Source of the DNA: Streptococcus suis
GTDB lineage: Bacteria > Bacillota > Bacilli > Lactobacillales > Streptococcaceae
NCBI RefSeq assembly: GCF_002960625.1
Contig: NZ_POJH01000031.1
Location: forward strand, 106,498 to 170,497
Direction: 5' to 3'
DNA: 64,000 nt
Of the stretch, positions 28,630 to 37,611 are shown in pieces. The notes beneath the pieces were generated by a model. That model made no database searches, was not told the DNA's origin, and worked only from the letters and a program-made list of their open reading frames with translations. Position 1 is the stretch's first letter. Each line of letters opens with the position of its first letter. A program made the translations under genes and the position numbers.

Positions 28630-29403
28630 TTAAATGTCATCTTCTTTGTAGTCGATGCCAAGCTCAGCTGCGACTTGGACATAACCTTCTTTTTCCAAGC
28701 GTTGTGCCAATTCTGGTCCGCCTGAAAGCACGACACGGCCTTCCATCATGACATGGACAACATCAGGAGTGATGTAGTTGAGCAAGCGTTGGTAGTGGGT
28801 GATAATCATGGCACCAAAACCTTCACCACGCATAGCATTGATACCTTTTGATACAACTTTAAGGGCATCAATATCCAAACCTGAGTCAATCTCGTCAAGA
28901 AGAGCGAAAGTTGGCTCTAACATGAGCAACTGGAGAATTTCATTGCGTTTTTTCTCACCACCTGAGAAGCCTTCGTTGAGGTAACGCTCTGCCATTTCCT
29001 CTTTCATGTTGAGGAGTTCCATCTTTTCATCCAACTTGGTAATGAAATCGCGGACAGAAATCTTGTCTTCATCTTCCTTGCCAGCGTTCATTGCGGCACG
29101 AAGAAATTCCGCATTAGTAATCCCTGGAATTTCTGACGGGTATTGCATAGCCAAGAAAAGTCCCATACGAGCACGCTCGTCCACTTCCAACTCCAAAATA
29201 TTAACACCGTCAAAGAGAACTTCCCCTTGTGTTACTTCGTAGCTTGGATTACCCATGATAGCTGCGGAAAGGGTGGACTTGCCTGTTCCGTTTGGTCCCA
29301 TGATGGCTGCAATTTCACCTGTTTTGAGGGTCAAATTGACACCTTTGAGGATTTCCTTACCTTCGATTTCAACATGAAGGTCTTTGATTTCTAATACTGA
29401 CAT
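28630..29403 (-). CDS. sufC: Fe-S cluster assembly ATPase SufC
   Basis: SufC (257 aa) is the ABC-type ATPase of SufBC2D. Walker A MGPNGTGKSTLS, signature FSGGEKKRNEILQ, Walker B FALLDEIDSGLDIDALK and the ITHYQRLL switch are typical. First gene of the suf operon, with GGAG before the ATG. Confidence 0.96.
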   Translation of the reverse strand: MSVLEIKDLHVEIEGKEILKGVNLTLKTGEIAAIMGPNGTGKSTLSAAIMGNPSYEVTQGEVLFDGVNILELEVDERARMGLFLAMQYPSEIPGITNAEFLRAAMNAGKEDEDKISVRDFITKLDEKMELLNMKEEMAERYLNEGFSGGEKKRNEILQLLMLEPTFALLDEIDSGLDIDALKVVSKGINAMRGEGFGAMIITHYQRLLNYITPDVVHVMMEGRVVLSGGPELAQRLEKEGYVQVAAELGIDYKEDDI

Positions 29404-29432
29404 CGTATACTCCTTTATTTATTATCTTTCTC

Positions 29433-29462
29433 ATTATATCAAAAAAAGAGCCTAAGGGCTCT
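29433..29462 (-). promoter_or_regulatory. suf promoter overlapping the tagO terminator
   Basis: On the minus strand the tagO terminator (AGAGCC-CTTA-GGCTCT, 29447-29462, then seven T) runs straight into TATAAT at 29433-29438, the likely suf -10. No good -35 exists outside the hairpin. Confidence 0.6.
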
Positions 29463-29482
29463 CTTCTTGTTTAGAAAGATTC

Positions 29483-30670
29483 TTATTTTCTTTTCTTGGC
29501 TTGCTGCTTACGAAGACAGCGCTTTTCCTTACAATCCGCTATGCGTTCCTGACGATAACTGCTATTTCCAATGAAACGAAGGAGATTGAGCAGGGGCATG
29601 CGATTTTCACCAAAAATACCTATCAACTCACATAAGACCTCTACACCCAGTCCCATGGTTAGAACCAAGAGAACACCACCTAGACGACTGGAAACATTGA
29701 GCAAGAGCGAGGTTAAAGAAAATAGGAAGGAAATGGCATAGATAACTAAAACTGTACCACGATGGGTCAAGCCTAGAGATAGCAAACGATGGTGTAAATG
29801 CATCTTATCCGCCTCTGAAATTTTTTTTCCAGACAATTTTCGACGGATGATGGCTACAACCGTATCTGTAATTGGAACCCCCAATATAATCATGGGGGTA
29901 ACTACCGCAACAGCTGTAGAATTTTTCAATCCTTGGAGTGACAAAACTCCAATCATGAAACCAATAAAGAGAGCTCCGGTATCACCTAGATAAATAATAG
30001 CTGGATTATAATTATAAGGTAGAAAGCCTATAATAGCGGCCACTAAAATAAAAATAGTCAGGGTCAAAAAGATATTGCTATCATGTAAGAAAAAGTAGGA
30101 AACAATTCCCATGGTCGTCAAGGAAATGATAGACACCCCTGACACCAAACCATCCAGACCATCGATCAAATTAACGGCATTAGTAATTGCCACAATCCAC
30201 AAGACAGTTAAAAAGAAGGATAGCCAGCTTGGAAAAATGAGCAAGGGCCCACCGAATGGGATCTTGAAGCTATCAAAGTGGAATTCCGTAAAAAACCAGA
30301 TCAGGGTTGCTGCAAGAACAATTCCAAACATCTTTGGAGCTGGACCCAACTCCTTCACATCATCAATATAACCTGTAATAATAATGATAAGCGAAGACAA
30401 AATCAAGGGTAGGACGTAGTGTAGATACGTTCCATGGTAGTTGACATGGGTAACAATTCTAGGCAAAAATACCAGACTTGCCAAAGCGAATGCTATAAAA
30501 ATAGCCAAGCCACCGGCCGATGGCATAGGCACCTTATTGATCCTACGGGCGTTGGGATTGTCGACTGCACCTACTCGAAAGGAGAGGAACCTGACCAAGG
30601 GCGTAACAACTGCAGCTACAACAATGGTCGAAATAATGACCATAATATATTTTAAAGCGAAAGGAATCAT
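29483..30670 (-). CDS. tagO: Undecaprenyl-phosphate GlcNAc-1-phosphate transferase (TagO/RgpG)
   Basis: This 395-residue polytopic enzyme (about ten or eleven membrane helices) starts wall glycopolymer synthesis by moving GlcNAc-1-P onto undecaprenyl phosphate. Motifs of the MraY/WecA family are VDNPNARRINKVPMPSAGG, the metal-binding ITGYIDDVKELG, NAVNLIDGLDGLVSG and the HLHHRLL loop. In streptococci the orthologue feeds rhamnan or teichoic acid synthesis. The basic C-terminal tail (KCKEKRCLRKQQAKKRK-like) is cytosolic. Overlaps mecA by 4 bp (ATGA). Confidence 0.92.
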   Translation of the reverse strand: MIPFALKYIMVIISTIVVAAVVTPLVRFLSFRVGAVDNPNARRINKVPMPSAGGLAIFIAFALASLVFLPRIVTHVNYHGTYLHYVLPLILSSLIIIITGYIDDVKELGPAPKMFGIVLAATLIWFFTEFHFDSFKIPFGGPLLIFPSWLSFFLTVLWIVAITNAVNLIDGLDGLVSGVSIISLTTMGIVSYFFLHDSNIFLTLTIFILVAAIIGFLPYNYNPAIIYLGDTGALFIGFMIGVLSLQGLKNSTAVAVVTPMIILGVPITDTVVAIIRRKLSGKKISEADKMHLHHRLLSLGLTHRGTVLVIYAISFLFSLTSLLLNVSSRLGGVLLVLTMGLGVEVLCELIGIFGENRMPLLNLLRFIGNSSYRQERIADCKEKRCLRKQQAKKRK

Positions 30671-31392
30671 GCCAAGGATACCTTTCTAAGTTCCTCAAGT
30701 GCAGCCATTGGCAAAATAGTCACTCCATGTTCCTGTAAGACTGGTCTGGTCAATTTGGTATCGTTGGCAAATTCTAACATCCGTGACAAAAGGTAGTCTG
30801 GATAGCGTTTGGAACGTTCCTCAACGTTGATCAAGACAGTCATATAATAATGTCCGTCCATCTTATAGAGCTCTGATTCTTCAATAGGATAATCTACCGT
30901 TCCTACAAAAGTCATCAACTCATCCATATTAGGAAAATCAAGGATGTAGTAGATATAGCCCTCTGTTTCCTGCTCCTCAGCTTCTTCCTCAGCTTTTTCG
31001 ACTTCCTCTAAGTGACGAACAGCGGCCATATCCTTATTACTATGTTCTCTAACTGTCTGCTCCAAGCTCTTAAAAAACTCATCTGGACTCATGCTTGAAA
31101 CATCCCCTAAATCAGACAAATCTGCGAACTCGTCAAAATTCAAATTCTGATCCAAGTCCGACTTGGTCACAAAAATATCCACCCTATCTGGTTTAGGAGT
31201 GACACGAAAACTGAGCATGCCACTTTCGCGGAAAGTTAAAGGCAACTCCAACTCGTCTAAAACTGTATAGAAAAATTCTTCTGTCTTTTCTTGAGGAATA
31301 AGAAAATCTGCCAATTCCATCCCTCTCTCTTCCAAATCATCCATTTGAATAGTGATTTTCAAGGTTGAATCACTAATTTGTTTTACTTTCAT
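30667..31392 (-). CDS. mecA: ClpC adaptor protein MecA
   Basis: MecA (241 aa) recognises targets and delivers them to ClpCP. In streptococci it controls the competence sigma factor ComX. N-terminal MKVKQISDSTLKITIQMDDLEERG and C-terminal YYILDFPNMDELMTFVG are diagnostic; the acidic middle (EEVEKAEEEAEEQETEG) is a linker. AGAGG Shine-Dalgarno. Cotranscribed with tagO. Confidence 0.95.
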   Translation of the reverse strand: MKVKQISDSTLKITIQMDDLEERGMELADFLIPQEKTEEFFYTVLDELELPLTFRESGMLSFRVTPKPDRVDIFVTKSDLDQNLNFDEFADLSDLGDVSSMSPDEFFKSLEQTVREHSNKDMAAVRHLEEVEKAEEEAEEQETEGYIYYILDFPNMDELMTFVGTVDYPIEESELYKMDGHYYMTVLINVEERSKRYPDYLLSRMLEFANDTKLTRPVLQEHGVTILPMAALEELRKVSLA

Positions 31393-31465
31393 ACTTACCT
31401 CTTATTCATGAACAGCTCTCGAAAAATTTACCATTCATTTTCAATTCTCATACATATCTCTTTCC

Positions 31466-31494
31466 ATTATACTAAATGACCGCTTGAAAGACAA
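31466..31494 (-). promoter_or_regulatory. Promoter of mecA-tagO
   Basis: -35 TTGTCT (31489-31494) and -10 TATAAT (31466-31471), 17-bp spacing, minus strand. The leader is about 70 nt. Confidence 0.65.
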
Positions 31495-31500
31495 AAGAAA

Positions 31501-31516
31501 AGCAGGTCCCCCTGCT
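31501..31516 (-). terminator. Terminator of uppP
   Basis: AGCAGG-GGGA-CCTGCT followed by TTTCTTTT on the minus strand, immediately past the stop codon. Confidence 0.8.
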
Positions 31517-31517
31517 C

Positions 31518-32354
31518 TTAAAATAAAAATGTGATAAAGGAATAGACTAGCAGAATCGCTCCCAAGATAATGCGATAGTAGCCAAATACGGTGAAATCAT
31601 TTTTCTTAACAAAGTCCGTCAAGAAGCGAATCACCACCAAGGAAACAAGATAGGCTGTCAGACTGGCAACCAAGAGAATGAGACCTTGCTCCAGGTTTAA
31701 ACTGTTTCCATCCAAGAAATACTTGACCGCCTTTAGACCACTATAACCAAACATGGTCGGGATTCCAAGGAAAAAGGTAAAGTCAGCAGCAACTGTTCGA
31801 CTGGTCCCCAGAATAATCGCACCCAGAATAGTCGCACCTGAACGGCTGGTCCCTGGTACAATACTCAAGACCTGAAAGCAACCGATTAGTAGGGCTGTCT
31901 TATAAGACATTTTCGCCAAGTCTGTCACCTGCGGCTCTACATCCTTATTGCGTTTCTCAATCCAGATAAATGCAATACCGTAGACAATCAAAGCAATGGC
32001 AATAGGCACCATAAAGTTAAAGTGTGCTTCAAACCAACTATCTAAAGGGACAGCTATTAGAATAGAGGGAATGCAGGCTATGACAACCTTTGCCCACAAT
32101 TGCCAGGTCAACCGTATCTCACGCTTGGTCTTACCCGGCTGGAAAGGATTTAACTTTTTGAAGTAGATGGTCATAACCGCAAGGATGGCTCCCAACTGGA
32201 TGACAATATTGAACATCTCTACAAAGCTAGCACTTTGGTTGAGTTTCATAAATTCTTGAACCAAGATCAAATGCCCTGTAGATGACACTGGCAACCACTC
32301 GGTCACACCTTCGATAATCCCTAAAAAGATGGCTTTTAGTAATTCGAGTAACAT
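31518..32354 (-). CDS. uppP: Undecaprenyl-diphosphate phosphatase UppP (BacA)
   Basis: UppP (278 aa) dephosphorylates undecaprenyl pyrophosphate to recycle the lipid carrier; overexpression gives bacitracin resistance. The two active-site motifs are [18 protein letters not shown] and [11 protein letters not shown]. About eight membrane helices. The start is ATG 32354 with GGAG upstream; the frame is open for 21 further codons through the divergent promoter region, without a ribosome site. Confidence 0.95.
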   Translation of the reverse strand: MLLELLKAIFLGIIEGVTEWLPVSSTGHLILVQEFMKLNQSASFVEMFNIVIQLGAILAVMTIYFKKLNPFQPGKTKREIRLTWQLWAKVVIACIPSILIAVPLDSWFEAHFNFMVPIAIALIVYGIAFIWIEKRNKDVEPQVTDLAKMSYKTALLIGCFQVLSIVPGTSRSGATILGAIILGTSRTVAADFTFFLGIPTMFGYSGLKAVKYFLDGNSLNLEQGLILLVASLTAYLVSLVVIRFLTDFVKKNDFTVFGYYRIILGAILLVYSFITFLF

Positions 32355-32429
32355 ATTACACTCCTTTATTGTAAGTCTTTTTATTATATCATAAAAAAAG
32401 TTCCTTTCATAGTACAAGGATATTGAAAT

Positions 32430-32464
32430 TTGTCAGAATTTTTAATAAAATGGTGTAATACCAT
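32430..32464 (+). promoter_or_regulatory. glnHP promoter with overlapping palindrome
   Basis: -35 TTGTCA (32430-32435) and -10 TGTAAT (32454-32459) with 18-bp spacing. ATGGT-GTAAT-ACCAT (32450-32464) is an inverted repeat over the -10 and may be an operator. A weak CodY-like match (11/15) covers 32428-32442. Confidence 0.5.
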
Positions 32465-32480
32465 TTAATAAGGAGAAATC

Positions 32481-34046
32481 ATGAAACATAAATTTAGTAT
32501 CTTTCTGCTGACACTGGTTGCTATTTTTTCTATGGCAACAGGCGTAAAAGCAGATGAATACCTCCGAGTCGGTATGGAGGCTGCTTATGCCCCTTTTAAC
32601 TGGACTCAAGAGGACAACAGTAACGGAGCTGTTCCGATCGAAGGAACCAACCAGTACGCTAATGGTTACGATGTTCAAATCGCTAAAAAAATTGCCGAGT
32701 CCTTGGACAAGGAGCTCTTAGTAGTTAAAACCAAGTGGGAAGGTCTTGTTCCAGCTCTTACTTCTGGCAAGATTGACATGATTATCGCTGGTATGAGCCC
32801 GACCGAAGAGCGTAAGAAAGAAATCGCATTCTCAGATAGCTACTACACTTCTATTCCGACCCTTGTAGTTCGTTCAGATAGTGAGTACGCCAATGCAAGT
32901 AGCCTAGCTGAATTTTCCGGCGCGAAGATTACTGCCCAACAAGGGGTCTACCTCTACGACTTAATCGACCAAATCCAAGGTGCTGACAAACAAACGGCCA
33001 TGGGAGACTTCTCTCAAACCCGCCAAGCTTTAGAATCTGGTATTATCGATGCCTACGTTTCTGAGCGTCCCGAAGGCCGAACAGCCGAAGCTGCCAACAA
33101 GGTCTTCAAAATGGTGGAATTAACAGATAGTTTTGAAACCAACGCTGAAGATGTGACCATTGCAGTCGGTATGCGTAAGGACGACAGCCGTATCACCCAA
33201 GTCAATCAAGTCTTGGCGACTCTTTCTGAAGAAGAGCAAATCGCTCTTATGGACAATATGATTGAAAACCAGCCTGTCGAAGAGGCAAGCGAAGAGGAAA
33301 CACCAAGTTTCTTTGCCCAAGTGTGGAACATCATCGTCAACAACTGGCAACAATTACTTCGTGGCACTGGAATGACCTTGCTGATTTCTATCTTAGGAAC
33401 TGTCATCGGTACCCTTATCGGTCTTCTAATCGGTGTCTTCCGTACTGCTCCAAAAGCTGCCAACAAGGCTCTTGCTATTGGTCAAAAAGTTCTCGGTTGG
33501 TTCATCAATATCTATATCGAAGTGTTCCGTGGCACACCAATGATTGTACAATCCATGGTTATCTACTACGGTACTGCCCAAGCCTTCGGACTCAATCTTG
33601 ACCGCACACTTGCAGCTATCTTCATTGTATCCATCAATACCGGTGCCTACATGAGCGAGATTGTCCGCGGTGGTATTTTCGCCGTTGATAAGGGACAATT
33701 TGAAGCCGCAACGGCTCTTGGATTTACCCACAACCAGACCATGCGCAAGATTGTTTTGCCACAGGTTATCCGCAATATCCTCCCAGCTACTGGTAATGAG
33801 TTCGTTATCAACATCAAGGATACTTCTGTATTGAACGTAATCTCAGTTGTTGAATTATACTTCTCAGGAAATACCGTGGCGACACAAACCTACCAGTACT
33901 TCCAAACCTTTACCGTCATTGCCATCATTTACTTTATCTTGACCTTTACTGTGACCCGCATCTTGCGAGCAGTTGAAAAACGCTTTGACACAGACACCTA
34001 TACAACTGGTGCCAACCAAATGCAAATCGAGGTGCCTCATGACTAA
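32481..34046 (+). CDS. glnP: Amino-acid ABC transporter, fused binding protein and permease
   Basis: This 521-residue fusion carries a signal sequence (cleavage near VKADE), an SBP_bac_3 domain (about 27-255, [15 protein letters not shown]) and a BPD_transp_1 permease (about 285-510) with [10 protein letters not shown] and the EAA-type [17 protein letters not shown] loop. Streptococci and lactococci use such fusions (GlnPH type) for glutamine, glutamate or asparagine. The binding domain is joined to the membrane part, so no lipobox is needed. Overlaps glnQ by 8 bp. Confidence 0.92.
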   Translation: MKHKFSIFLLTLVAIFSMATGVKADEYLRVGMEAAYAPFNWTQEDNSNGAVPIEGTNQYANGYDVQIAKKIAESLDKELLVVKTKWEGLVPALTSGKIDMIIAGMSPTEERKKEIAFSDSYYTSIPTLVVRSDSEYANASSLAEFSGAKITAQQGVYLYDLIDQIQGADKQTAMGDFSQTRQALESGIIDAYVSERPEGRTAEAANKVFKMVELTDSFETNAEDVTIAVGMRKDDSRITQVNQVLATLSEEEQIALMDNMIENQPVEEASEEETPSFFAQVWNIIVNNWQQLLRGTGMTLLISILGTVIGTLIGLLIGVFRTAPKAANKALAIGQKVLGWFINIYIEVFRGTPMIVQSMVIYYGTAQAFGLNLDRTLAAIFIVSINTGAYMSEIVRGGIFAVDKGQFEAATALGFTHNQTMRKIVLPQVIRNILPATGNEFVINIKDTSVLNVISVVELYFSGNTVATQTYQYFQTFTVIAIIYFILTFTVTRILRAVEKRFDTDTYTTGANQMQIEVPHD

Positions 34047-34782
34047 TAATGTAATTCTTGAAATTAAAAACCTAAAGAAATCCTACGGACAAAACCAAGT
34101 CCTAAAGGATATTTCTGTGACAGTTGAAAAAGGGGAAGTGATTTCCATCATCGGTTCATCAGGTTCTGGAAAATCCACCTTCCTCCGTTCGATCAACCTT
34201 TTGGAAACTCCAACCGAAGGACAAATCCTCTACCATGGTCAAGATGTCTTGGCCAAGGGCTATGATTTGACCACCTACCGAGAAAAACTAGGTATGGTTT
34301 TCCAATCCTTTAACCTTTTTAACAACCTCAATGTCTTAGAAAATGCCATCGTGGCACAAACTACTGTATTGAAACGCGATAGAGCAGAGGCTGAAAAGAT
34401 TGCCAAAGAAAACCTCAACAAGGTCGGCATGACCGAGCAATACTGGCAAGCCAAACCAAGCCAACTCTCTGGTGGTCAAAAACAGCGGGTCGCTATTGCC
34501 CGTGCCTTGTCTGTCGACCCAGAAGTTATTCTCTTTGATGAACCAACTTCTGCCCTAGATCCAGAAATGGTAGGCGAGGTGCTCAAGACCATGCAAGACT
34601 TGGCCAAGTCAGGTTTGACCATGATGATTGTTACTCACGAAATGGAATTTGCCCGCGATGTTTCAGACCGCGTCATCTTTATGGACAAGGGCGTCATCGC
34701 TGAAGAAGGCACTCCACAACAAATCTTTGAAAATCCGCAAGAAGAAAGAACCCGCGAATTCCTGCAACGTTTCCTTGGATAA
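34039..34782 (+). CDS. glnQ: Amino-acid ABC transporter ATPase GlnQ
   Basis: This 247-residue polar amino-acid ATPase has Walker [14 protein letters not shown], signature [15 protein letters not shown], Walker [17 protein letters not shown] and THEMEFAR. The start ATG 34039 lies inside the end of glnP, preceded by GAGGTGCC, and gives the normal N-terminus ([17 protein letters not shown]). Partner of the fusion upstream; could also energise the ATPase-less permease pair at 47.8-49.5 kb. Confidence 0.95.
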   Translation: MTNNVILEIKNLKKSYGQNQVLKDISVTVEKGEVISIIGSSGSGKSTFLRSINLLETPTEGQILYHGQDVLAKGYDLTTYREKLGMVFQSFNLFNNLNVLENAIVAQTTVLKRDRAEAEKIAKENLNKVGMTEQYWQAKPSQLSGGQKQRVAIARALSVDPEVILFDEPTSALDPEMVGEVLKTMQDLAKSGLTMMIVTHEMEFARDVSDRVIFMDKGVIAEEGTPQQIFENPQEERTREFLQRFLG

Positions 34783-34790
34783 ACACCTCA

Positions 34791-34823
34791 CTTACCAGCA
34801 TTCACCTGCTGGTAAGTTTTTTT
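34791..34823 (+). terminator. Terminator of glnPQ
   Basis: CTTACCAGC / GCTGGTAAG stem, 8-nt loop, then seven T. Confidence 0.88.
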
Positions 34824-34830
34824 GACGTCA

Positions 34831-34855
34831 AAAAAGAGGGCTCGATGACCCTCTT
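34831..34855 (-). terminator. Terminator of the small HTH-like gene
   Basis: AAGAGGG / CCCTCTT stem with 8-nt loop followed by TTTTGA on the minus strand. Confidence 0.75.
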
Positions 34856-34884
34856 ATGCAATCGTCTAAATACTATGATTTAGA

Positions 34885-35094
34885 TTAGTTTTCAAATTTC
34901 TTGTGGTTTTTGTCGTAAAAGTCAATCAACCCCAAGGCAGTCGCAAATGAAATGTTGTCAATTTTAGCGCGTCCTTGTGCAAGAGCGATAACTGACATCT
35001 CACGAGCATTTGTTTCCTTGCTGATACGGTAGCCAGTGATTTTCTTTTCGCGTACCCAGCCGACAACAGCGGCAACTTTTTCGTAACTAGTCAT
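34885..35094 (-). CDS. Small protein with an HTH-like segment
   Basis: This 69-residue protein has residues 20-42 (GYRISKETNAREMSVIALAQGR) that resemble the second half of an XRE-type helix-turn-helix (RISKETG...LxxLxxG pattern), followed by IDNISFATALGLIDFYD. AAAGGGG precedes the ATG, and a strong promoter and its own terminator frame it, so it is a real gene. It may be a minimal DNA-binding protein; function unknown. Confidence 0.75.
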   Translation of the reverse strand: MTSYEKVAAVVGWVREKKITGYRISKETNAREMSVIALAQGRAKIDNISFATALGLIDFYDKNHKKFEN

Positions 35095-35127
35095 TAGGAA
35101 CCCCTTTCCAATTTATTCGTGCAATTT

Positions 35128-35157
35128 AGTATAATACAAATTGCCTTGAATTGTCAA
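35128..35157 (-). promoter_or_regulatory. Promoter of the small HTH-like gene
   Basis: -35 TTGACA (35152-35157) and -10 TATACT (35128-35133), 18-bp spacing, minus strand. Confidence 0.75.
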
Positions 35158-35177
35158 GTAAAATGTTCGGATTTTAC

Positions 35178-36083
35178 TCAATTTTTAACCTTTAGAGCAG
35201 ATAATATTTGTGTACGTACATCCTCCACTCCGCCAGCATTCGCTGGTAAAAAGATTGTTTGATTACCTCCTTGCGCAAAATTATTTAATGTATCCAAGTA
35301 TTGGTTGGTCAACAAGATAGACATAATCTGCTCTTCCGTCATGCTGATGTTAGACTCTTTCAATTCACGAATAGAATCTGCTAGTCCGTCTACAATTGCC
35401 TTCCTTTGTTGGGCAATCCCCACACCGTGTAGGCGGTCTTTTTCAGCTTCTGCTTCAGCAGCAGTGACTATTTTAATCTTATCGGCTTCTGCCAATTCTT
35501 GGGCCGCAACCCGTTTCCGCTGAGCTGCGTTGATTTCATTCATTGATTGCTTAACCTCGGCATCTGGCTCAACCTTGGTAATCAAGGTCTTGACAATAAC
35601 ATAACCGTAGGTCGACATCTCTTCCGCCACCTGCTTTTGTACTTCAAGGGCGATTTCATCTTTCTTCTCGAAGAGTTCATCCAAGGTCAACTTCGGAACT
35701 GATGACCGCAAGGCATCTTCAATATAGGATTTAATCTGAGCCTCTGGATGCATGAGTTTGTAGTAGGCATCTGTGACATTATTTTCATTGACACGATACT
35801 GCGTAGCCACATTCATGGTCACGAAGACATTGTCCTGGGTCTTGGTTTCTACCACGATCTCACTCTGTAGCATCCGCAATTGGATACGGGCCGCAATCAC
35901 ATCTACACCAAAGGGGATTTTAAAGTTAATACCAGAGGTAGAAGTCTTTTGGTACTTCCCAAACCGCTCTACAATGGCAACTGTCTGCTGCTTGACCACA
36001 TATAGCCCCGAAATAACCAAAACCAAGGCAAGCAATACAACAAATAAGAAACTAACGATAAAAATAATTGAACCAAGAGCCAT
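35178..36083 (-). CDS. SPFH/band-7 membrane protein (QmcA-like)
   Basis: This 301-residue protein has one N-terminal membrane helix (about 4-28) and an SPFH/PHB domain (about 30-190; QQTVAIVERFGKY, the YRV, Y-K-LMHPE and LR segments) followed by a helical region rich in Ala/Glu (AAQRKRVAAQELAEADKIK) that drives oligomer assembly. Such proteins form large membrane rings and are associated with proteases and lipid microdomains. Of two adjacent ATGs I chose the second (AGGAGG five bases before). It begins nine bases after ilvA, an unexpected operon partner. Confidence 0.88.
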   Translation of the reverse strand: MALGSIIFIVSFLFVVLLALVLVISGLYVVKQQTVAIVERFGKYQKTSTSGINFKIPFGVDVIAARIQLRMLQSEIVVETKTQDNVFVTMNVATQYRVNENNVTDAYYKLMHPEAQIKSYIEDALRSSVPKLTLDELFEKKDEIALEVQKQVAEEMSTYGYVIVKTLITKVEPDAEVKQSMNEINAAQRKRVAAQELAEADKIKIVTAAEAEAEKDRLHGVGIAQQRKAIVDGLADSIRELKESNISMTEEQIMSILLTNQYLDTLNNFAQGGNQTIFLPANAGGVEDVRTQILSALKVKN

Positions 36084-36092
36084 CATTTCCTC

Positions 36093-37343
36093 CTAAACAA
36101 GCATCTTATAGAGAGAATCATTCTCATGAAGATTGATATACTGAGGATCGAAATCTTCTAGGCGAGAAAGGAATTGGACGTAGTCTTCCTTATTGCCCAG
36201 GGCGATCCCGATCAAGACTGGACCTGTACCTTTATTGGCACGTTTGATGTACTCAAAGCGAGTAATATCATCATTTGGCCCTAAAATATCATTTACAAAT
36301 TCACGCAAGGCACCTGGACGTTGTGGGAAATTCACTACAAAGTAATGTTTAATCCCTTCATAAATGAGGGCACGTTCTTCCATTTCTGGCATACGGTTGA
36401 TATCATTATTACCACCAGAGATGATGCAGCAAATGGTTTGCCCCTTAATCTTGTCTTTAACGACTTCTAGAGCTGCTACAGTTGCTGCGCCAGCAGGTTC
36501 AGCTACAATCCCAAGTTTTGAATAGAGGTCTAAAATGGTGCCTGAAATCCAGCCCTCATCTACTCCAATCAGCTTATCAACATGCTTACGGGCTACAGCA
36601 TAGGTTGTGGCTCCAACCTTTTGAACTGCAATCCCATCCGCAAACTTATCAATGCTTGCTAACTTAATAGGGCGACCCTTATCAAATGCAGCCTTCATGG
36701 AACGAGCCCCATTCGCTTCAACACCGATAATCTTGATTTCTGGTGCATGTTCTTTGAGATAGGCAGAAACACCCGCAATCAAACCACCTCCACCTACAGG
36801 TACGAGGATTTGATCAAAGCTGATCGTCTGCTCTTGGGCTTCTTCTAGGATTTCATAAGCAACTGTCCCTTGACCTGCCTGAACATCGTCATCATCAAAG
36901 GGATCGATAAAGGTCTTACAAGTTTCTTTGGTATATTCCTGTGCAGCTTGAGCTGATTCGTCAAAGGTATCCCCCACTAGACGAATGTCTACACAGTCCC
37001 CTCCAAAGAAACGAACCTGTCCGATCTTTTGTTGAGGAGTTGTAATGGGCATAAAAATCGTCGCTGGAATCTGCATTTCTTGACAGGTATAGGCCACCCC
37101 TTGGGCATGGTTTCCGGCTGAGGCGCAGACTACACCTAGCGCCTTTTCTTCATCGGATAATTGCGATATCGCATAGTAGGCACCTCGAATTTTAAAAGAG
37201 CGAACGTGCTGCTCATTCTCACGTTTGATATAGATGGTGGCTCCATACTTCTCTGATAAGTAACGACTGTAATCCAAAGGAGTCCGGACAACCACTCCTT
37301 TCAGAACTTCATAAGCCTGTTCTATGTTTTTTGCTGTAATCAT
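36093..37343 (-). CDS. ilvA: Threonine dehydratase (deaminase), IlvA
   Basis: IlvA (416 aa) is the PLP enzyme converting threonine to 2-oxobutyrate, the first step of isoleucine synthesis. The PLP lysine lies in VRSFKIRGAYYAIS; the glycine loop VPVGGGGLIAGV binds phosphate. The single C-terminal ACT-like regulatory module (about 340-416, YFVVNFPQRPGALREFVNDIL) marks the short Firmicute form. Located away from ilvBNC but in the same neighbourhood. Confidence 0.95.
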   Translation of the reverse strand: MITAKNIEQAYEVLKGVVVRTPLDYSRYLSEKYGATIYIKRENEQHVRSFKIRGAYYAISQLSDEEKALGVVCASAGNHAQGVAYTCQEMQIPATIFMPITTPQQKIGQVRFFGGDCVDIRLVGDTFDESAQAAQEYTKETCKTFIDPFDDDDVQAGQGTVAYEILEEAQEQTISFDQILVPVGGGGLIAGVSAYLKEHAPEIKIIGVEANGARSMKAAFDKGRPIKLASIDKFADGIAVQKVGATTYAVARKHVDKLIGVDEGWISGTILDLYSKLGIVAEPAGAATVAALEVVKDKIKGQTICCIISGGNNDINRMPEMEERALIYEGIKHYFVVNFPQRPGALREFVNDILGPNDDITRFEYIKRANKGTGPVLIGIALGNKEDYVQFLSRLEDFDPQYINLHENDSLYKMLV

Positions 37344-37372
37344 TTTTGCACTAATTTCTTTCTATCAATCAT

Positions 37373-37397
37373 ATTGTACCAGTATTTTCAAAATAAT
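37373..37397 (-). promoter_or_regulatory. ilvA promoter with weak CodY-like box
   Basis: Extended -10 TGG-TACAAT on the minus strand (37373-37381) is overlapped upstream by TATTTTCAAAATAAT (37383-37397), matching 11 of 15 CodY positions. Bases 37398-37590 contain one hairpin (TTCGGT-CAAAT-ACCGAA, 37438-37454) and otherwise nothing assignable. Confidence 0.4.
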
Positions 37398-37590
37398 ACT
37401 AACAATTATACGCATATTTAAAATAATATTATATATTTCGGTCAAATACCGAACTTTTTAGCTATAGTATTCTTCCTTGAGTGGGTCAAAGTAACCTCTC
37501 TAATGATGGATCGAATTACACTTAGACATAGGGATCCGAAGAAAGCAAATACTATCTATTGAATGACTATAGCATAAATAGACGGTCAAA

Positions 37591-37611
37591 AGAGCTGGCC
37601 CCACCAGCTCT
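37591..37611. terminator. Distal bidirectional terminator after ilvC block
   Basis: AGAGCTGG / CCAGCTCT with a 5-nt loop; T-runs on both sides. It is the first strong terminator for ilvBNC, about 720 bp beyond the ilvC stop. Confidence 0.7.

Noticed and set aside
37344..37590. Possible T-box or amino-acid riboswitch upstream of ilvA
   Set aside because: No T-box consensus (GGTGG-type antiterminator) or specifier-loop pattern; control is better explained by the CodY-like match.
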